Assembly: GCF_028610675.1 (NCBI RefSeq)
Contig: NZ_JAQQWS010000001.1
Span: 992,001 to 1,056,000, forward strand
Direction of reading: 5' to 3'
From: Alkalihalobacillus pseudalcaliphilus
GTDB taxonomy: Bacteria > Bacillota > Bacilli > Bacillales > Bacillaceae_D
DNA length: 64,000 nt
Shown here: one piece after another, positions 26,521 to 35,557 of the stretch
Layout: the number at the start of each line of letters is the position of its first letter
Position numbering within the stretch: the stretch's first letter is position 1
The notes under the pieces: generated by a model
Seen by the model: the letters and a program-made list of their open reading frames with translations, nothing else
Databases searched by the model: none
Told to the model about the DNA's origin: nothing
Made by a program: the position numbers and the translations under genes

Positions 26521-26796
26521 TTAACCAACTGAAACAATCAACAACATAATCCATAATGGTGTAATCATCACAAAGACTGACTTTAATATACTCATCCCAT
26601 CATGGCCATTCTTACATAACATAAGTCCACTAACCAACATATAAACCGGATGAAGAAAAATAATAATGACAACCATTCTCACAACATCTGCAGCCCTATT
26701 GAATTCAATGAAACCAAATACTGTTAAAAGGATAAATCCGATTTCCACAAGTGCTACCGCAAAGAAGCTCACCCAAAACCACTTAGGAAAATGCAT
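26521..26796 (-). CDS. small hypothetical membrane protein
   Basis: About 91 aa with three hydrophobic segments (residues ~5-27, 38-58, 68-90). The ATG at 26796 is preferred because GGGGGT lies five bases upstream; a longer frame to 26844 exists without an SD. It starts MHFPKWFWVSFFAVALVEIG. No family recognised. It is monocistronic on the minus strand. Confidence 0.6.
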   Translation of the reverse strand: MHFPKWFWVSFFAVALVEIGFILLTVFGFIEFNRAADVVRMVVIIIFLHPVYMLVSGLMLCKNGHDGMSILKSVFVMITPLWIMLLIVSVG

Positions 26797-26937
26797 CGTA
26801 TGACCCCCTGTCATATCTATAAATACCTCAACTTTTTCTATCATTCAATGAACACCTTCATTAATATTCCACCTCCAATTTATTTTTTCCTCTTTTTAAC
26901 TGTACAACTAAAAATATCTGTTCAAAATCCATAAATA

Positions 26938-26980
26938 AAAACCCCTCACGTGTAATGGAACGACACATCAAGGGGTATCA
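26938..26980 (-). terminator. Terminator of gntKP
   Basis: ACCCCT and AGGGGT are the outer arms of an interrupted stem continued by CGTGT/ACACA. On the minus strand it is followed by TTTTTA. It lies just past the gntP stop. Confidence 0.65.
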
Positions 26981-26995
26981 TCGTACATTTTCTTC

Positions 26996-28345
26996 CTATA
27001 CAATCATACTTAACAATAATACAAAAGCTAACCCACTAATCGAAATCACCGTTTCTAAAACCGTCCATGTTGCAAAGGTTTCTTTAATCGTTAGACCAAA
27101 CGATTCTTTAATAATCCAAAAGCCCGTATCATTAACGTGAGATGCGATGATACTACCAGCCCCGGTCGCTAGAACCATTAAGGCCAAATTCACATCAGAC
27201 CCTTGCATTAAAGGAATGACAAGACCGGCTGTTGTTAATGCTGCCACCGTGGCAGAGCCTTGAGCAACCCGTAGCACAGCCGCAATTAACCACGCTAAGA
27301 TTAATGGTGAAATCGTACTTCCCTCAAAGATATGAGCGACATAATCACCAACACCACCATCCAATAATACTTGCTTTAATGCTCCACCTGCCCCAATAAT
27401 TAAGAGCATCATTCCTATCGCTTTAATGGAATTCTCTGCTGACTTCATGACATCCTTCATTGGAATCTTTCGAGCAATACCCATCGTATAAACAGCGAGT
27501 AAGATGGATAATAACATGACAGTTGAAGGTGCACCAATCATTGCAATAAAATCAAAGAACCAATTGCCGCCACCAAACGATTCCTCTAATAAAGAAACAA
27601 CCGTTGCAGCTGCCATTAAGATAACAGGGAATAAAGCAGTGAACGCACTAATACCAAATCCAGGTGTTTCCTCTAATTTAAACTGCTTCGCATCACCAAT
27701 TTCAGTCATACTTCCTCCACCCATTTTTTCAAAGGCTGATGGAATATATTTCTTTGCCACTTTCGTAAAAATAGGACCTGCAATAATTGTTGTAGGAATG
27801 GCCACGATAAACCCGTAAAGTAAAACCAAACCAACATTTGCTCCGAATTCCTGAGCAATCACAGTAGGCCCTGGGTGCGGTGGTAAAAAGCCATGTGTGA
27901 CTGACAAAGCCGCAACCATTGGTAGGCCTAAGTATAATATAGGCATTTTTACTTGTTTCGCAATTTGGAAAATGATAGGGATTAATAAAACGAGGCCCAC
28001 TTCAAAAAATAAAGCAACCCCTATAATAAAGGAGGCCACTACGATAGCCCATTGGATGTTTTTTTCACCAAATTTATCAATCAATGTCATGGCGATCCGC
28101 TGTGCCCCTCCGGCATCAGCAATTAATTTACCGAGCATTGCCCCTAGTCCAAATACAAGAGCAATACCAGCCAATGTACCGCCCAGTCCACTTTCAATCG
28201 AACCAACAATGTCACTTAATGGCATTCCTAAAAGTAGAGCAATAATAAAAGAAACAACAATAAGTGATATAAACGTATTTAACTTAAATTTCATAATCAA
28301 AATTAATAATATAACAACACCTAACGCTACAATTAATAAAGGCAT
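26996..28345 (-). CDS. gntP: gluconate permease (GntP family)
   Basis: A 449-aa protein with 12 to 14 membrane helices and GntP-family motifs such as GLGGTLAGIALVFGLGAMLG, HGFLPPHPGPT and SHVNDTGFWIIKE. It imports gluconate by proton symport. It follows gntK by 18 bp, the order of the B. subtilis gnt operon (gntRKPZ). Neither gntR nor gntZ is next to it here. Confidence 0.92.
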   Translation of the reverse strand: MPLLIVALGVVILLILIMKFKLNTFISLIVVSFIIALLLGMPLSDIVGSIESGLGGTLAGIALVFGLGAMLGKLIADAGGAQRIAMTLIDKFGEKNIQWAIVVASFIIGVALFFEVGLVLLIPIIFQIAKQVKMPILYLGLPMVAALSVTHGFLPPHPGPTVIAQEFGANVGLVLLYGFIVAIPTTIIAGPIFTKVAKKYIPSAFEKMGGGSMTEIGDAKQFKLEETPGFGISAFTALFPVILMAAATVVSLLEESFGGGNWFFDFIAMIGAPSTVMLLSILLAVYTMGIARKIPMKDVMKSAENSIKAIGMMLLIIGAGGALKQVLLDGGVGDYVAHIFEGSTISPLILAWLIAAVLRVAQGSATVAALTTAGLVIPLMQGSDVNLALMVLATGAGSIIASHVNDTGFWIIKESFGLTIKETFATWTVLETVISISGLAFVLLLSMIV

Positions 28346-28363
28346 TTAATCACATCCCACATT

Positions 28364-29920
28364 TTATTTCGTTTCATCTAATTTTCTTTGATAAATAGCC
28401 ATTTGCTGATACTCTTTCTCTAAAGAGCGAGAGACATTGATAAAAATCGGAATGAGCTGCCGATAATGCTCAACATGAGACCGATTCGGTTTATGCTTGA
28501 ATGAATTCCCAACTAAATCCTCAACAACCTCTAGGCTAGCAATTTTTTCGAAACGATATAATCCTAACATGCATGCACCTAGGCAAGATGATTCAAAGCT
28601 TTCAGGAACTTCAACCGACGTATCAAAAATATCAGACATCATTTGGCGCCAAACCTCGGATCTTGCAAAGCCACCTGTCGCTTTTATACTTGCAACTTCT
28701 CCATCCATCGCTTCAACTAAAGCTAAATAAACCGTGTATAAGTTAAAAATTACGCCTTCAAGGGCAGCACGTATCATATGTTCTTTTTTATGACTTAACG
28801 TGAGACCGAAAAACGACCCTCTTACGTCCGGATTCCATAATGGAGCTCGCTCCCCAGCTAAAAAAGGATGAAATAATAATCCATTTGCTCCAGGGACAAC
28901 ACGCTCGGCAATTCTCGTTAATACTTCATATGGATCAATACCTAACCTTTTCGCTGTCTCAACCTCACTAGCGGCTAGTTCATCTCGAATCCATCTAAGA
29001 ACAACACCGCCATTGTTCACAGGTCCACCTATAACCCAATGATTTTCTGTTAAGGCATAACAAAAAGTTCTACCTTTTGGATCCGTTTTTGGCTCAGATA
29101 TAACCGTTCTAATAGCACCACTTGTCCCAATCGTAATCGCCACGTCACCTTTTTTTATCGCATTGACACCAATATTGGATAACACACCGTCACTTGCCCC
29201 TATAATAAATGGCGTTGTATGTAATATTCCTAGCTTTTGGGCCCACTGTTGATGACAATTTGAAAAGAACTCCGTAGTCGGCACCAGCCGAGAAAGTTGA
29301 TTTTCATGAATTCCCGCAACGTCTAAAGCCTGCTTGTCCCAAGCTAGCTCTTTTAAATTAAATAGACCCGTGGCAGAGGCGATCGAATAATCAACGACAT
29401 ATTCATCAAAAAGCCGATAAAAAATGAATTCTTTAATACCAATATATTTATGAGCTGCCCTTGCAATATCTGGTCTATCATTGGTTAACCATGTAATTTT
29501 ACTAAGAGGGGACATTGGGTGGATAGGCGTACCTGTTTTTAAATAGATCGAATGACCATCCCACTCTTCTTTGATTTTCTTCGACCACTTCGCACTACGA
29601 TTATCCGCCCAAGTAATGCAGTTAGTAATAGGTTGATGGTGCCCGTCGATCACAATGAGGCTATGCATCGCACTACTAAAAGAAACAAACAGTAAGTCTT
29701 CTTTAGGAATATTAGAGCTTCTCATTACCTCTTCGATCGCTTTCATGACTGCTTCGAAAATATTCTCTGGATCTTGTTCAGCTGTAGATATATCTGGCGT
29801 AAAAAGCTCATACCCATGATTCGCATCAGCCATCACTTCACCATTCGTTTTATACAAAACAGCCTTCGTACTCGTTGTCCCAATATCTACACCAATCATA
29901 TATTTTGGATTGTTCTCCAA
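28364..29920 (-). CDS. gntK: gluconokinase (FGGY family)
   Basis: About 518 aa. Phosphorylates gluconate to 6-phosphogluconate, which enters the pentose phosphate pathway. YMIGVDIGTTSTKAVLY, TPDISTAEQ and ITWADNRS near the N-terminus, GTSGAIR in the middle and ATGGFARSEVWRQ late on are FGGY gluconokinase features. TTG at 29920 is favoured over GTG 29929 because AGGAG is ten bases away from it. First gene of the gntKP unit; no regulator gene adjoins it. Confidence 0.92.
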   Translation of the reverse strand: MENNPKYMIGVDIGTTSTKAVLYKTNGEVMADANHGYELFTPDISTAEQDPENIFEAVMKAIEEVMRSSNIPKEDLLFVSFSSAMHSLIVIDGHHQPITNCITWADNRSAKWSKKIKEEWDGHSIYLKTGTPIHPMSPLSKITWLTNDRPDIARAAHKYIGIKEFIFYRLFDEYVVDYSIASATGLFNLKELAWDKQALDVAGIHENQLSRLVPTTEFFSNCHQQWAQKLGILHTTPFIIGASDGVLSNIGVNAIKKGDVAITIGTSGAIRTVISEPKTDPKGRTFCYALTENHWVIGGPVNNGGVVLRWIRDELAASEVETAKRLGIDPYEVLTRIAERVVPGANGLLFHPFLAGERAPLWNPDVRGSFFGLTLSHKKEHMIRAALEGVIFNLYTVYLALVEAMDGEVASIKATGGFARSEVWRQMMSDIFDTSVEVPESFESSCLGACMLGLYRFEKIASLEVVEDLVGNSFKHKPNRSHVEHYRQLIPIFINVSRSLEKEYQQMAIYQRKLDETK

Positions 29921-30007
29921 ACTTCTCACACTCCTAATTACATCATTGTTTCAATCAAGAAATTGCTTTTCTATGATTCTAAAGTACCATCACTTACTTT
30001 TGAAAGC

Positions 30008-30042
30008 ATAATAGAGCATCTCTTCATGCGATGCTCTATTAT
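30008..30042 (-). terminator. Hairpin after the NUDIX gene, probable terminator
   Basis: ATAATAGAGCATC and GATGCTCTATTAT form a perfect 13-bp stem with a 9-base loop between the NUDIX stop (30109) and gntK. The following T-run is poor, so it may act as a processing or weak termination signal. Confidence 0.5.
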
Positions 30043-30108
30043 AAAGACAAATTATACGCTTCTGTTATCAAAATTTCTACCAATACGATCAAATTAAGGT
30101 CGTATTGA

Positions 30109-30600
30109 CTATATGGATCTCAGTGCAGCTTGTAGGATCTGATTTTTCGATAATTCATGGTCATTACTCCATCTACCAACCTCTACCGGCTTGACCCATT
30201 TACGTGAACTCGCCTCAAACATGCCTTGATAGTCTAGGCACTCTGTCACAGTCATTCGATAAAAAGCCTGGTAAGCAATCATCGGATATTTTCCATTCGG
30301 ATTGAATCTTTCATTGTCTCGATGACTAACTTCTAGACAACCAAGATAATCGATGATTCCTTTCACATAACCCTCTTCATAAACTTCACGGTGGATAGCC
30401 TCTTCTAATGTTTCCCCAACTTCAATATGTCCACCAGGATAATTGTAGCCACGACCTTTAATATAAGATAATAAAACATGTCCCCCCCATAAACAAACAC
30501 TATGTACACTCGTTACGACCATGTCTTGTGTAATCTTTTTATGCGGCATCCAAGTCAACCTTACTCTTCCTACTTCCCAATCAACATAAACAGATTCCAT
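30109..30600 (-). CDS. NUDIX hydrolase
   Basis: A 163-aa protein with the Nudix box as GGHIEVGETLEEAIHREVYE followed by EGYV. The preceding VHSVCLWGGHVLLSYIKGRG is the usual first strand pair. It hydrolyses a nucleoside-diphosphate-X type substrate. The ATG at 30600 has GGGAGG about seven bases upstream; a longer frame to 30627 has none. Confidence 0.83.
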   Translation of the reverse strand: MESVYVDWEVGRVRLTWMPHKKITQDMVVTSVHSVCLWGGHVLLSYIKGRGYNYPGGHIEVGETLEEAIHREVYEEGYVKGIIDYLGCLEVSHRDNERFNPNGKYPMIAYQAFYRMTVTECLDYQGMFEASSRKWVKPVEVGRWSNDHELSKNQILQAALRSI

Positions 30601-30659
30601 CTCACTTTCCTCCCATTCCTCAAACATTATCTTAACTGGTTTTAGCTATGTTGACTTAA

Positions 30660-30885
30660 TACCAGCACAGTCACCTCCAAAATTCAACCCATTTCGGCCG
30701 TATGGACTTTGTCTTGAGTTGCAGACTCATCCAGAATCACTTGGCCTTGTATGAGATTCGTGTTCCTCGGGGCAGAAGTTTGCCGCTAGCTTCCTTCAGG
30801 TAATCAAGTTGCCTTGAGCTACTGTTACTGCTGCCTTCACAGTTTGGGATTTTCACCCTAGAGCCTGCATCCTTGCCAGGCACAC
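30660..30885 (-). mobile_element. 5' remnant of a bacterial group IIC intron
   Basis: On the minus strand, starting at 30885, the sequence is GTGTGCCTGGCAAGGATGCA, the GUGYG 5' end of group II introns. It continues with domain I motifs as I remember them from Bacillus/Geobacillus class C introns: CTCTAGGGTGAAAATCCC, GGCAACTTGATTACCTGAAG, CGAGGAACACGAATCTCATA, CAAAGTCCATAC. No reverse transcriptase frame or domain V follows, so only about 220 bp remain. It starts 7 bp after a terminator hairpin, the usual target of class C introns. The downstream boundary is approximate. Confidence 0.7.
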
Positions 30886-30891
30886 AACGTA

Positions 30892-30924
30892 TAAAAGACT
30901 GCTTGTTAGTGAGCAGTCTTTTTA
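30892..30924 (-). terminator. Terminator hairpin of the methyltransferase pseudogene (intron target)
   Basis: AAAGACTGCT and AGCAGTCTTT form a perfect stem around TCACTAACA on the minus strand, then TTTTATACGTT, then the intron remnant. Confidence 0.8.
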
Positions 30925-30970
30925 CAAATGAACAACACAAAGAAAATCATTTTGTCCCATTTAGTAACTA

Positions 30971-31545
30971 TTAACCTTTTTTCCGATCCATCACTTCAAT
31001 TCCACCATGATAGCGTGGGTCTCCATGACTTAAATCTAGGGCATATTATTTATTAAAAACAATCGTTTCAAAGTTCAAAAAATAACTAGTAAGCTCTTCC
31101 TCAATCATCTCATTATTGGCTCTATTTCTTTTAGAACTAAGGTCACTTTTATCAAAGGCTTTAATATAAATGAATCCGTCTTTTTTTAAGAACCTCTTCA
31201 CCCGAGAAAATATTGAGAACATTCGAAAAAAATAATGAGTGAATATTGCTCTTCTTGCCAGTCAAAAGACTGAATATCACTTGTATAACTCTTCATAGTA
31301 AGTCCGTTCTGTTCAATGTATGCTTGACAACGTGAAAAAGCCGTTTTCGCATAATCGACACCTACTACCTCATAACCCTTTATGAGCAAAGTATAAAGCA
31401 TTTCTATCTTCGCCCATTCCCATGTCGAGTCCTGTACCTTCCTTAGGGATTAGCTCCAAATAATTAATAAGTACTGAGTTTGGCTTAAATCCACATAAGC
31501 TTTCTTATTCTTGATATTGTTTTTCCCAGTTCAAATGTCTAGTCT
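30971..31545 (-). pseudogene. class I SAM-dependent methyltransferase, frameshifted
   Basis: Pieces in different frames join into one methyltransferase: CGFKPNSVLINYLELIPKEG with TGLDMGMGEDRNALYF (motif I), KGYEVVGVDYAKTAFSRCQA (motif II), the DIQSFDWQEEQYSLI strand, VLKKDGFIYIKAFDKSDLS, and DLSHGDPRYHGGIEVMDRKK at the end. At least two frameshifts (near 31400 and 31200) and in-frame stops separate them. The gene cannot make a full protein unless the sequence has errors. It resembles TehB/UbiE-like methyltransferases; the substrate is unknown. Confidence 0.75.
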
Positions 31546-31549
31546 CCTT

Positions 31550-31870
31550 TTATATGAAAGTTACTTAAAGCTTATGTACGGAGCGTTAATTACCGCTACC
31601 GAAAATTATGCTCCGCGTGCTATGAAGTGGTGCCGAACTAACTAGCTTCGCTAGTGGATTTCGGCTCTTCCACTACGTCCCATGGGAGTCTCCGCATGTT
31701 TTCGTCCGCTGGGCTACGGGCTACTGCCGATTCTCAAGTTAAAATCATTCTTACAAAAATTATTAAAATGAATAAGAACAAAAAACAAAGTGAATCAAAA
31801 GCCGCCAGTTAAAGGCAAACGCCACTTTCGTGTTTGTTGGTGGTAAAGTAAATAGGTCTTTGCCATGTAG
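31550..31870. repeat. Interspersed intergenic repeat mosaic (copy C)
   Basis: 31550-31730 (TATATGAAAGTTACTTAAAG, GGAGCGTTAATTACCGCTAC, CTCCGCATGTTTTCGTCCGC) matches 16450-16600 and 48295-48460. 31795-31870 (AAAGCCGCCAGTTAAAGG, then GTTGGTGGTAAAG) matches 46600-46680 and 50700-50740. No gene is seen between 31550 and 32165. Confidence 0.75.
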
Positions 31871-31894
31871 ATTTTGTATGAAGTTAAAAGTAAG

Positions 31895-31997
31895 CATTCC
31901 CTACAACACTATGGCTCTTTTCCACCGCTTATGTTGTTACTTCCCGGCATTTCCTACAACACTACGGCTCTTTTCTTCAGCTTATGTTGTTACTTCT
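31895..31997. repeat. Two-copy tandem repeat of about 51 bp
   Basis: CCTACAACACTATGGCTCTT followed by TTCCACCGCTTATGTTGTTA is repeated once with few changes (CCTACAACACTACGGCTCTT, TTCTTCAGCTTATGTTGTTA). ACAACA faces TGTTGT in each unit. The unit length and inverted ends resemble the three larger arrays in this window. Confidence 0.7.
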
Positions 31998-32165
31998 CCA
32001 CAGGCTGGCACTGGATTACCCGACAAATCCTGCAGGACCACCAGTCTAATGCCCTGAGTATGAGGACTAAGGGGTTGATTTTTTGCCCCTATAAACCTGT
32101 TCATTTATAATGTTGGCCTTCTGCCACATCTTACACAAGCCTTGGCCTACTTCCATCCACTAGTC

Positions 32166-32720
32166 TCAAAGATTTTGATAGTAGATTTCATAATCATGCC
32201 ATGCATCGTATTCTTTCGAAAATTGCCTTCTTGTGCACTCATGTTTAAATCCTACTTTTTCTGCCAATTTTATTGAAGGCGTATTGTCTGGCAATATATG
32301 AAGTTCGATTCGATGATAGTTTAATTGTTGTTTGCATAAAAGAAGTGCAGCTTGTACAGCCTCGCTTCCATAGCCTTTACGCCAATGTTGATTATGGATG
32401 GAATATCCTAGCATGCCCCAGTCGTAATCCATGCGTAAAATCGTATAAACTTCAATTTTTCCCACATGAGCTCCATCACTCTTTCGGAAAACGCCTAACT
32501 GATAAAAACGATCTTCTAGCTGAGCTAGTTCGAAACCAGTAACCCAATCTTCAAACCATGCTTTATTGGAAGCCTCCAAATTACTTGGCCTTCCATCATC
32601 ATGGTGATGCAAAGAAGGATAACGCTGTGAAAAACCTAGAAACCATTGCTCGTAATCGTTCTTTTCTAATGGCCGTATCATTAATCGCTCTGTTTCTATC
32701 ATGAATTCTTTATTTCCCAT
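32166..32720 (-). CDS. GNAT family N-acetyltransferase (RimJ/RimL-like)
   Basis: A 184-aa protein. The N-terminal TERLMIRPLEKNDYEQWFLG is typical of the RimJ/RimL branch; GMLGYSIHNQHWRKGYGSEA forms the acetyl-CoA site and NTPSIKLAEKVGFKHECTRR the C-terminal motif. It acetylates an N-terminus or a small amine. Monocistronic. Confidence 0.85.
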   Translation of the reverse strand: MGNKEFMIETERLMIRPLEKNDYEQWFLGFSQRYPSLHHHDDGRPSNLEASNKAWFEDWVTGFELAQLEDRFYQLGVFRKSDGAHVGKIEVYTILRMDYDWGMLGYSIHNQHWRKGYGSEAVQAALLLCKQQLNYHRIELHILPDNTPSIKLAEKVGFKHECTRRQFSKEYDAWHDYEIYYQNL

Positions 32721-32797
32721 TGATTCACATACCTTTCACCCGTTAACGACAAAAAATGAAGCCCCCCTAATTGCATGGCACAACAAGTCCCTTGTCT

Positions 32798-34453
32798 TTA
32801 TTCAATTGGTAATTCTTCTAATAAAACCTCTAAATACATCCGTTCTTCACTTACAACATCATCATATTTTGTTAGAATCGCTTCAATAAACCACTTTTGC
32901 TCACGTTCACTAGAGAAATAACCACTTTGTATAAATTGGTAGTAAGCCTTGTAGGGATTATCATCATCCATTTCTTCATCAATCTGATAAAGTAAATCTA
33001 AATAGGCATGATACTGAGGGTGTTCAATACGACTTAACCCCTCTTCCATTACTTGAATCGCCATCGAAAGATTATCAACCAAATAAGCGGTCGATACGTA
33101 GTAATAACGGTGAATATTAGTAGGGTCTAGTTGTAAAGCCTGATTGTAAGCTCCTACAGCCAGATACGTATGTCCCTCTTCTAAATAAATGGTACCCAAT
33201 TGTTCATATGCTTGGACAGCATGTGGAATCGTCTTAATAATGTCTCGCAAATGATTTTTACGTTCTTCTATCGTTTCGTGCGTTTGTGGTGAATGTAACC
33301 ATTGACCTGCAAATTCATACACCGTAAAAAAGTGAGACGTATAATCGTCTAACGATTCTCCTACAATTACTTCAAAAGCCTCTTCTAAAGGAATTTCATA
33401 CATATGTGCTGCTAACCTTTGTAAAAAGTCATCCCCTTGCTGCTTCAATAAAGAATTCAACAACGTACCCGTTTGATGATAAATATGGTAAGGGTATTCT
33501 AGATGCTTGTTCCAACCTCTTTCATGTTGAAGCTCTCTAAAATTGGCAACCTCAAACCTCGGATCAAATTCAATGGCTCTTTCTTCGTTTTCCAAAGCAA
33601 CACTTATACCTTCAACAAACCATTCTGGTACATAATCAGGATCATCAAACAGTGAATACGTTAAATGATGGATATATTCGTGGGCCAAAATCAAATCAAA
33701 AGATTCTTCACCAATATTCGTTTGAATCGGTACATGTATGGAATCAGAATAAGGTTGATAAAGACCGTAGACATTGGCATTTTCATTAGGCAATTGGTAA
33801 GAATGCTCATAAAATACAACGATTTCTGGAAATGAATTCATCACACCAAAGTATTGCTCCCAATCTGATTCTCTTTCAACTATTAATGTTTCTAACGCCA
33901 AGATGGCTTCTTCTGCACGTGCCAAGTCCATATTGTAATAGTACGTTACATCACCTTTTTCAATGCTTGAGAATGCCAAATAGGCATCATCCACATACTT
34001 CCCTTGAATCATTAAGGCATATTCCTTTGCCAATTCAAATCGCTCCGAGGTGCTTGGTACAGCATTAAATCCGTGCTGTTGCTTATAAATATCTCCTAAT
34101 GCACCTTGCATACCGGTTACCATCGTCATCACCGCAACAATAGCTACGGTGAATACAAGCAAAAACAAATTATGATACCACTTTTGGATAGGATGGAATG
34201 TTAATCGAAAGAATCCAAGCAAAGCAAAAATAATGACAAAAAAGCTGACACCACTGACAAGCTCTAAGAAAAATACTTGTAAATCGTATGGTAGGATAAA
34301 GCTTAATAAAGCGATCACCAAACTACTCGTCAGTACAATACCGATAAACCATGCTGTGCTAATCAAGAATGCTCGCACACTCTTATTCCCCTTTATTTTC
34401 AAATTTTCATGTATATTAAATAATAGATTTGCCCCGACTATACTATAAATCAC
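32798..34453 (-). CDS. membrane-anchored gluzincin-like metalloprotease with TPR region
   Basis: A 551-aa protein. About four hydrophobic helices lie in residues 1-125. The domain after them has the zinc-protease motif HEYIHH (about residues 255-260) and a downstream EWFVEGIS (about 278) that would supply the third ligand, as in peptidase-MA-like gluzincins. TPR-type helices follow (VQAYEQLGTIYLEEGHTYLA, GAYNQALQLDPTN) to about residue 480. The catalytic part probably faces outward. Target unknown. It is divergent from the esterase-like gene at 34556. Confidence 0.78.
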   Translation of the reverse strand: MIYSIVGANLLFNIHENLKIKGNKSVRAFLISTAWFIGIVLTSSLVIALLSFILPYDLQVFFLELVSGVSFFVIIFALLGFFRLTFHPIQKWYHNLFLLVFTVAIVAVMTMVTGMQGALGDIYKQQHGFNAVPSTSERFELAKEYALMIQGKYVDDAYLAFSSIEKGDVTYYYNMDLARAEEAILALETLIVERESDWEQYFGVMNSFPEIVVFYEHSYQLPNENANVYGLYQPYSDSIHVPIQTNIGEESFDLILAHEYIHHLTYSLFDDPDYVPEWFVEGISVALENEERAIEFDPRFEVANFRELQHERGWNKHLEYPYHIYHQTGTLLNSLLKQQGDDFLQRLAAHMYEIPLEEAFEVIVGESLDDYTSHFFTVYEFAGQWLHSPQTHETIEERKNHLRDIIKTIPHAVQAYEQLGTIYLEEGHTYLAVGAYNQALQLDPTNIHRYYYVSTAYLVDNLSMAIQVMEEGLSRIEHPQYHAYLDLLYQIDEEMDDDNPYKAYYQFIQSGYFSSEREQKWFIEAILTKYDDVVSEERMYLEVLLEELPIE

Positions 34454-34555
34454 TGAAAATTCATAGATTTATTGGAACTTTTGTAGGAATTCTGTTGTTT
34501 TATATTCTATTTACATAAATAAATGTTATAATTTTCAAAAAAGTGGAGGTGAAAG

Positions 34556-35470
34556 ATGAATCCTACCTTTCATCAGCTTCAAGTCGAATTGTTTAAATTA
34601 TTTAATGAACAGAAGTTTCATGAAGTAGACAAGCATATTGAAGAAGTGGAGAGACTTTACCCCAAACGCCAGGAAAAAACGCTATTTTGGAAGGCGTGTG
34701 CCGCTGCCCGTCAGGGAAAAATAGAGCGTGCAATTTCCACTTTATATAATGGAATTGAAAATGGGATATGGTGGAATCGATATACATTAACAAATGATCC
34801 CGATTTAACTAGCCTACAAAGTGAAGACACATTCAAACAACTCATTGAAGAATGTGATCATATGTTCAAACAGGAGCAAAAAATAAGCCGTACACAATTA
34901 CATGTATATGGAAATCCTGATGCTGATACGAGTATTTTTACTTTGCATTGGCGTGGTTCCAATAATCATGACTTTGCCCCTTATTGGCTAGATGAAAAGA
35001 CAGAGAATTACCAATTCGCATTCTTGCAATCTTCCCAAATTTACGGGTACCAATCATACTGCTGGGATAACCAGTCACAAGCAAATGATGATATTGCAAC
35101 AAATCTCCAAACTTACATAAGTGAAAATAAACAAAGGAAGGTCGTCATCGCAGGGGCTTCACAAGGTGGTAAGCTTGCGATACAAACCGCTTTAAGTAAT
35201 CAATTTTCAGAGGTCAACCAGTTCATCGCCGTCATACCTTCTATAAGTGATTTGACTAGCTTTGAAACACTTATCACCGAGGTGACACACCCGATCAAAG
35301 GCTATATCATCACGGGAGATAAGGATCCTTTTTATCAGCAGACGGTCACACTTTTTGAGCGTTTTAAAGACACAAATATTGACTGCCAACTTCTCGTCAA
35401 ACAGGAATTAGGTCATTATTTTCCACAAGATTTCCCTTCGCTTCTCTCAATTGCTTTAAAGCAAATGTAA
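34556..35470 (+). CDS. alpha/beta hydrolase-like protein with N-terminal helical repeats
   Basis: A 304-aa soluble protein. Residues 1-110 are helical and TPR-like (FHEVDKHIEEVERLYPKRQE, KIERAISTLYNGIENG). Then comes an esterase fold with nucleophile elbow GASQGG, an acid in GDKDPF and a late His in LGHYFP. It should hydrolyse an ester or peptide bond in the cytoplasm. An extended -10 element TGTTATAAT (34524-34532) and GTGGAGGTG precede the ATG. The TPR-plus-hydrolase arrangement is shared in theme with its divergent neighbour. Confidence 0.78.
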   Translation: MNPTFHQLQVELFKLFNEQKFHEVDKHIEEVERLYPKRQEKTLFWKACAAARQGKIERAISTLYNGIENGIWWNRYTLTNDPDLTSLQSEDTFKQLIEECDHMFKQEQKISRTQLHVYGNPDADTSIFTLHWRGSNNHDFAPYWLDEKTENYQFAFLQSSQIYGYQSYCWDNQSQANDDIATNLQTYISENKQRKVVIAGASQGGKLAIQTALSNQFSEVNQFIAVIPSISDLTSFETLITEVTHPIKGYIITGDKDPFYQQTVTLFERFKDTNIDCQLLVKQELGHYFPQDFPSLLSIALKQM

Positions 35471-35493
35471 ATCACTGACTAAAAACATGACAA

Positions 35494-35522
35494 ACCCCCT
35501 ACATGAATGGTGTATAGGGGGT
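35494..35522 (+). terminator. Terminator between esterase-like and HIT genes
   Basis: ACCCCCTA and TAGGGGGT form a perfect 8-bp GC-rich stem with a 13-base loop between the convergent genes. The T-run is weak in both directions. Confidence 0.6.
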
Positions 35523-35557
35523 CTTACGTATTCCGTTCAGTTATTTTTTTACCAATA

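Noticed and set aside
27504..28349. Plus-strand open frames opposite gntP
   Set aside because: Shadows of the membrane-protein gene on the other strand.
31198..31401. Free-standing 67-aa protein
   Set aside because: It is the middle piece of the frameshifted methyltransferase, without an SD of its own.
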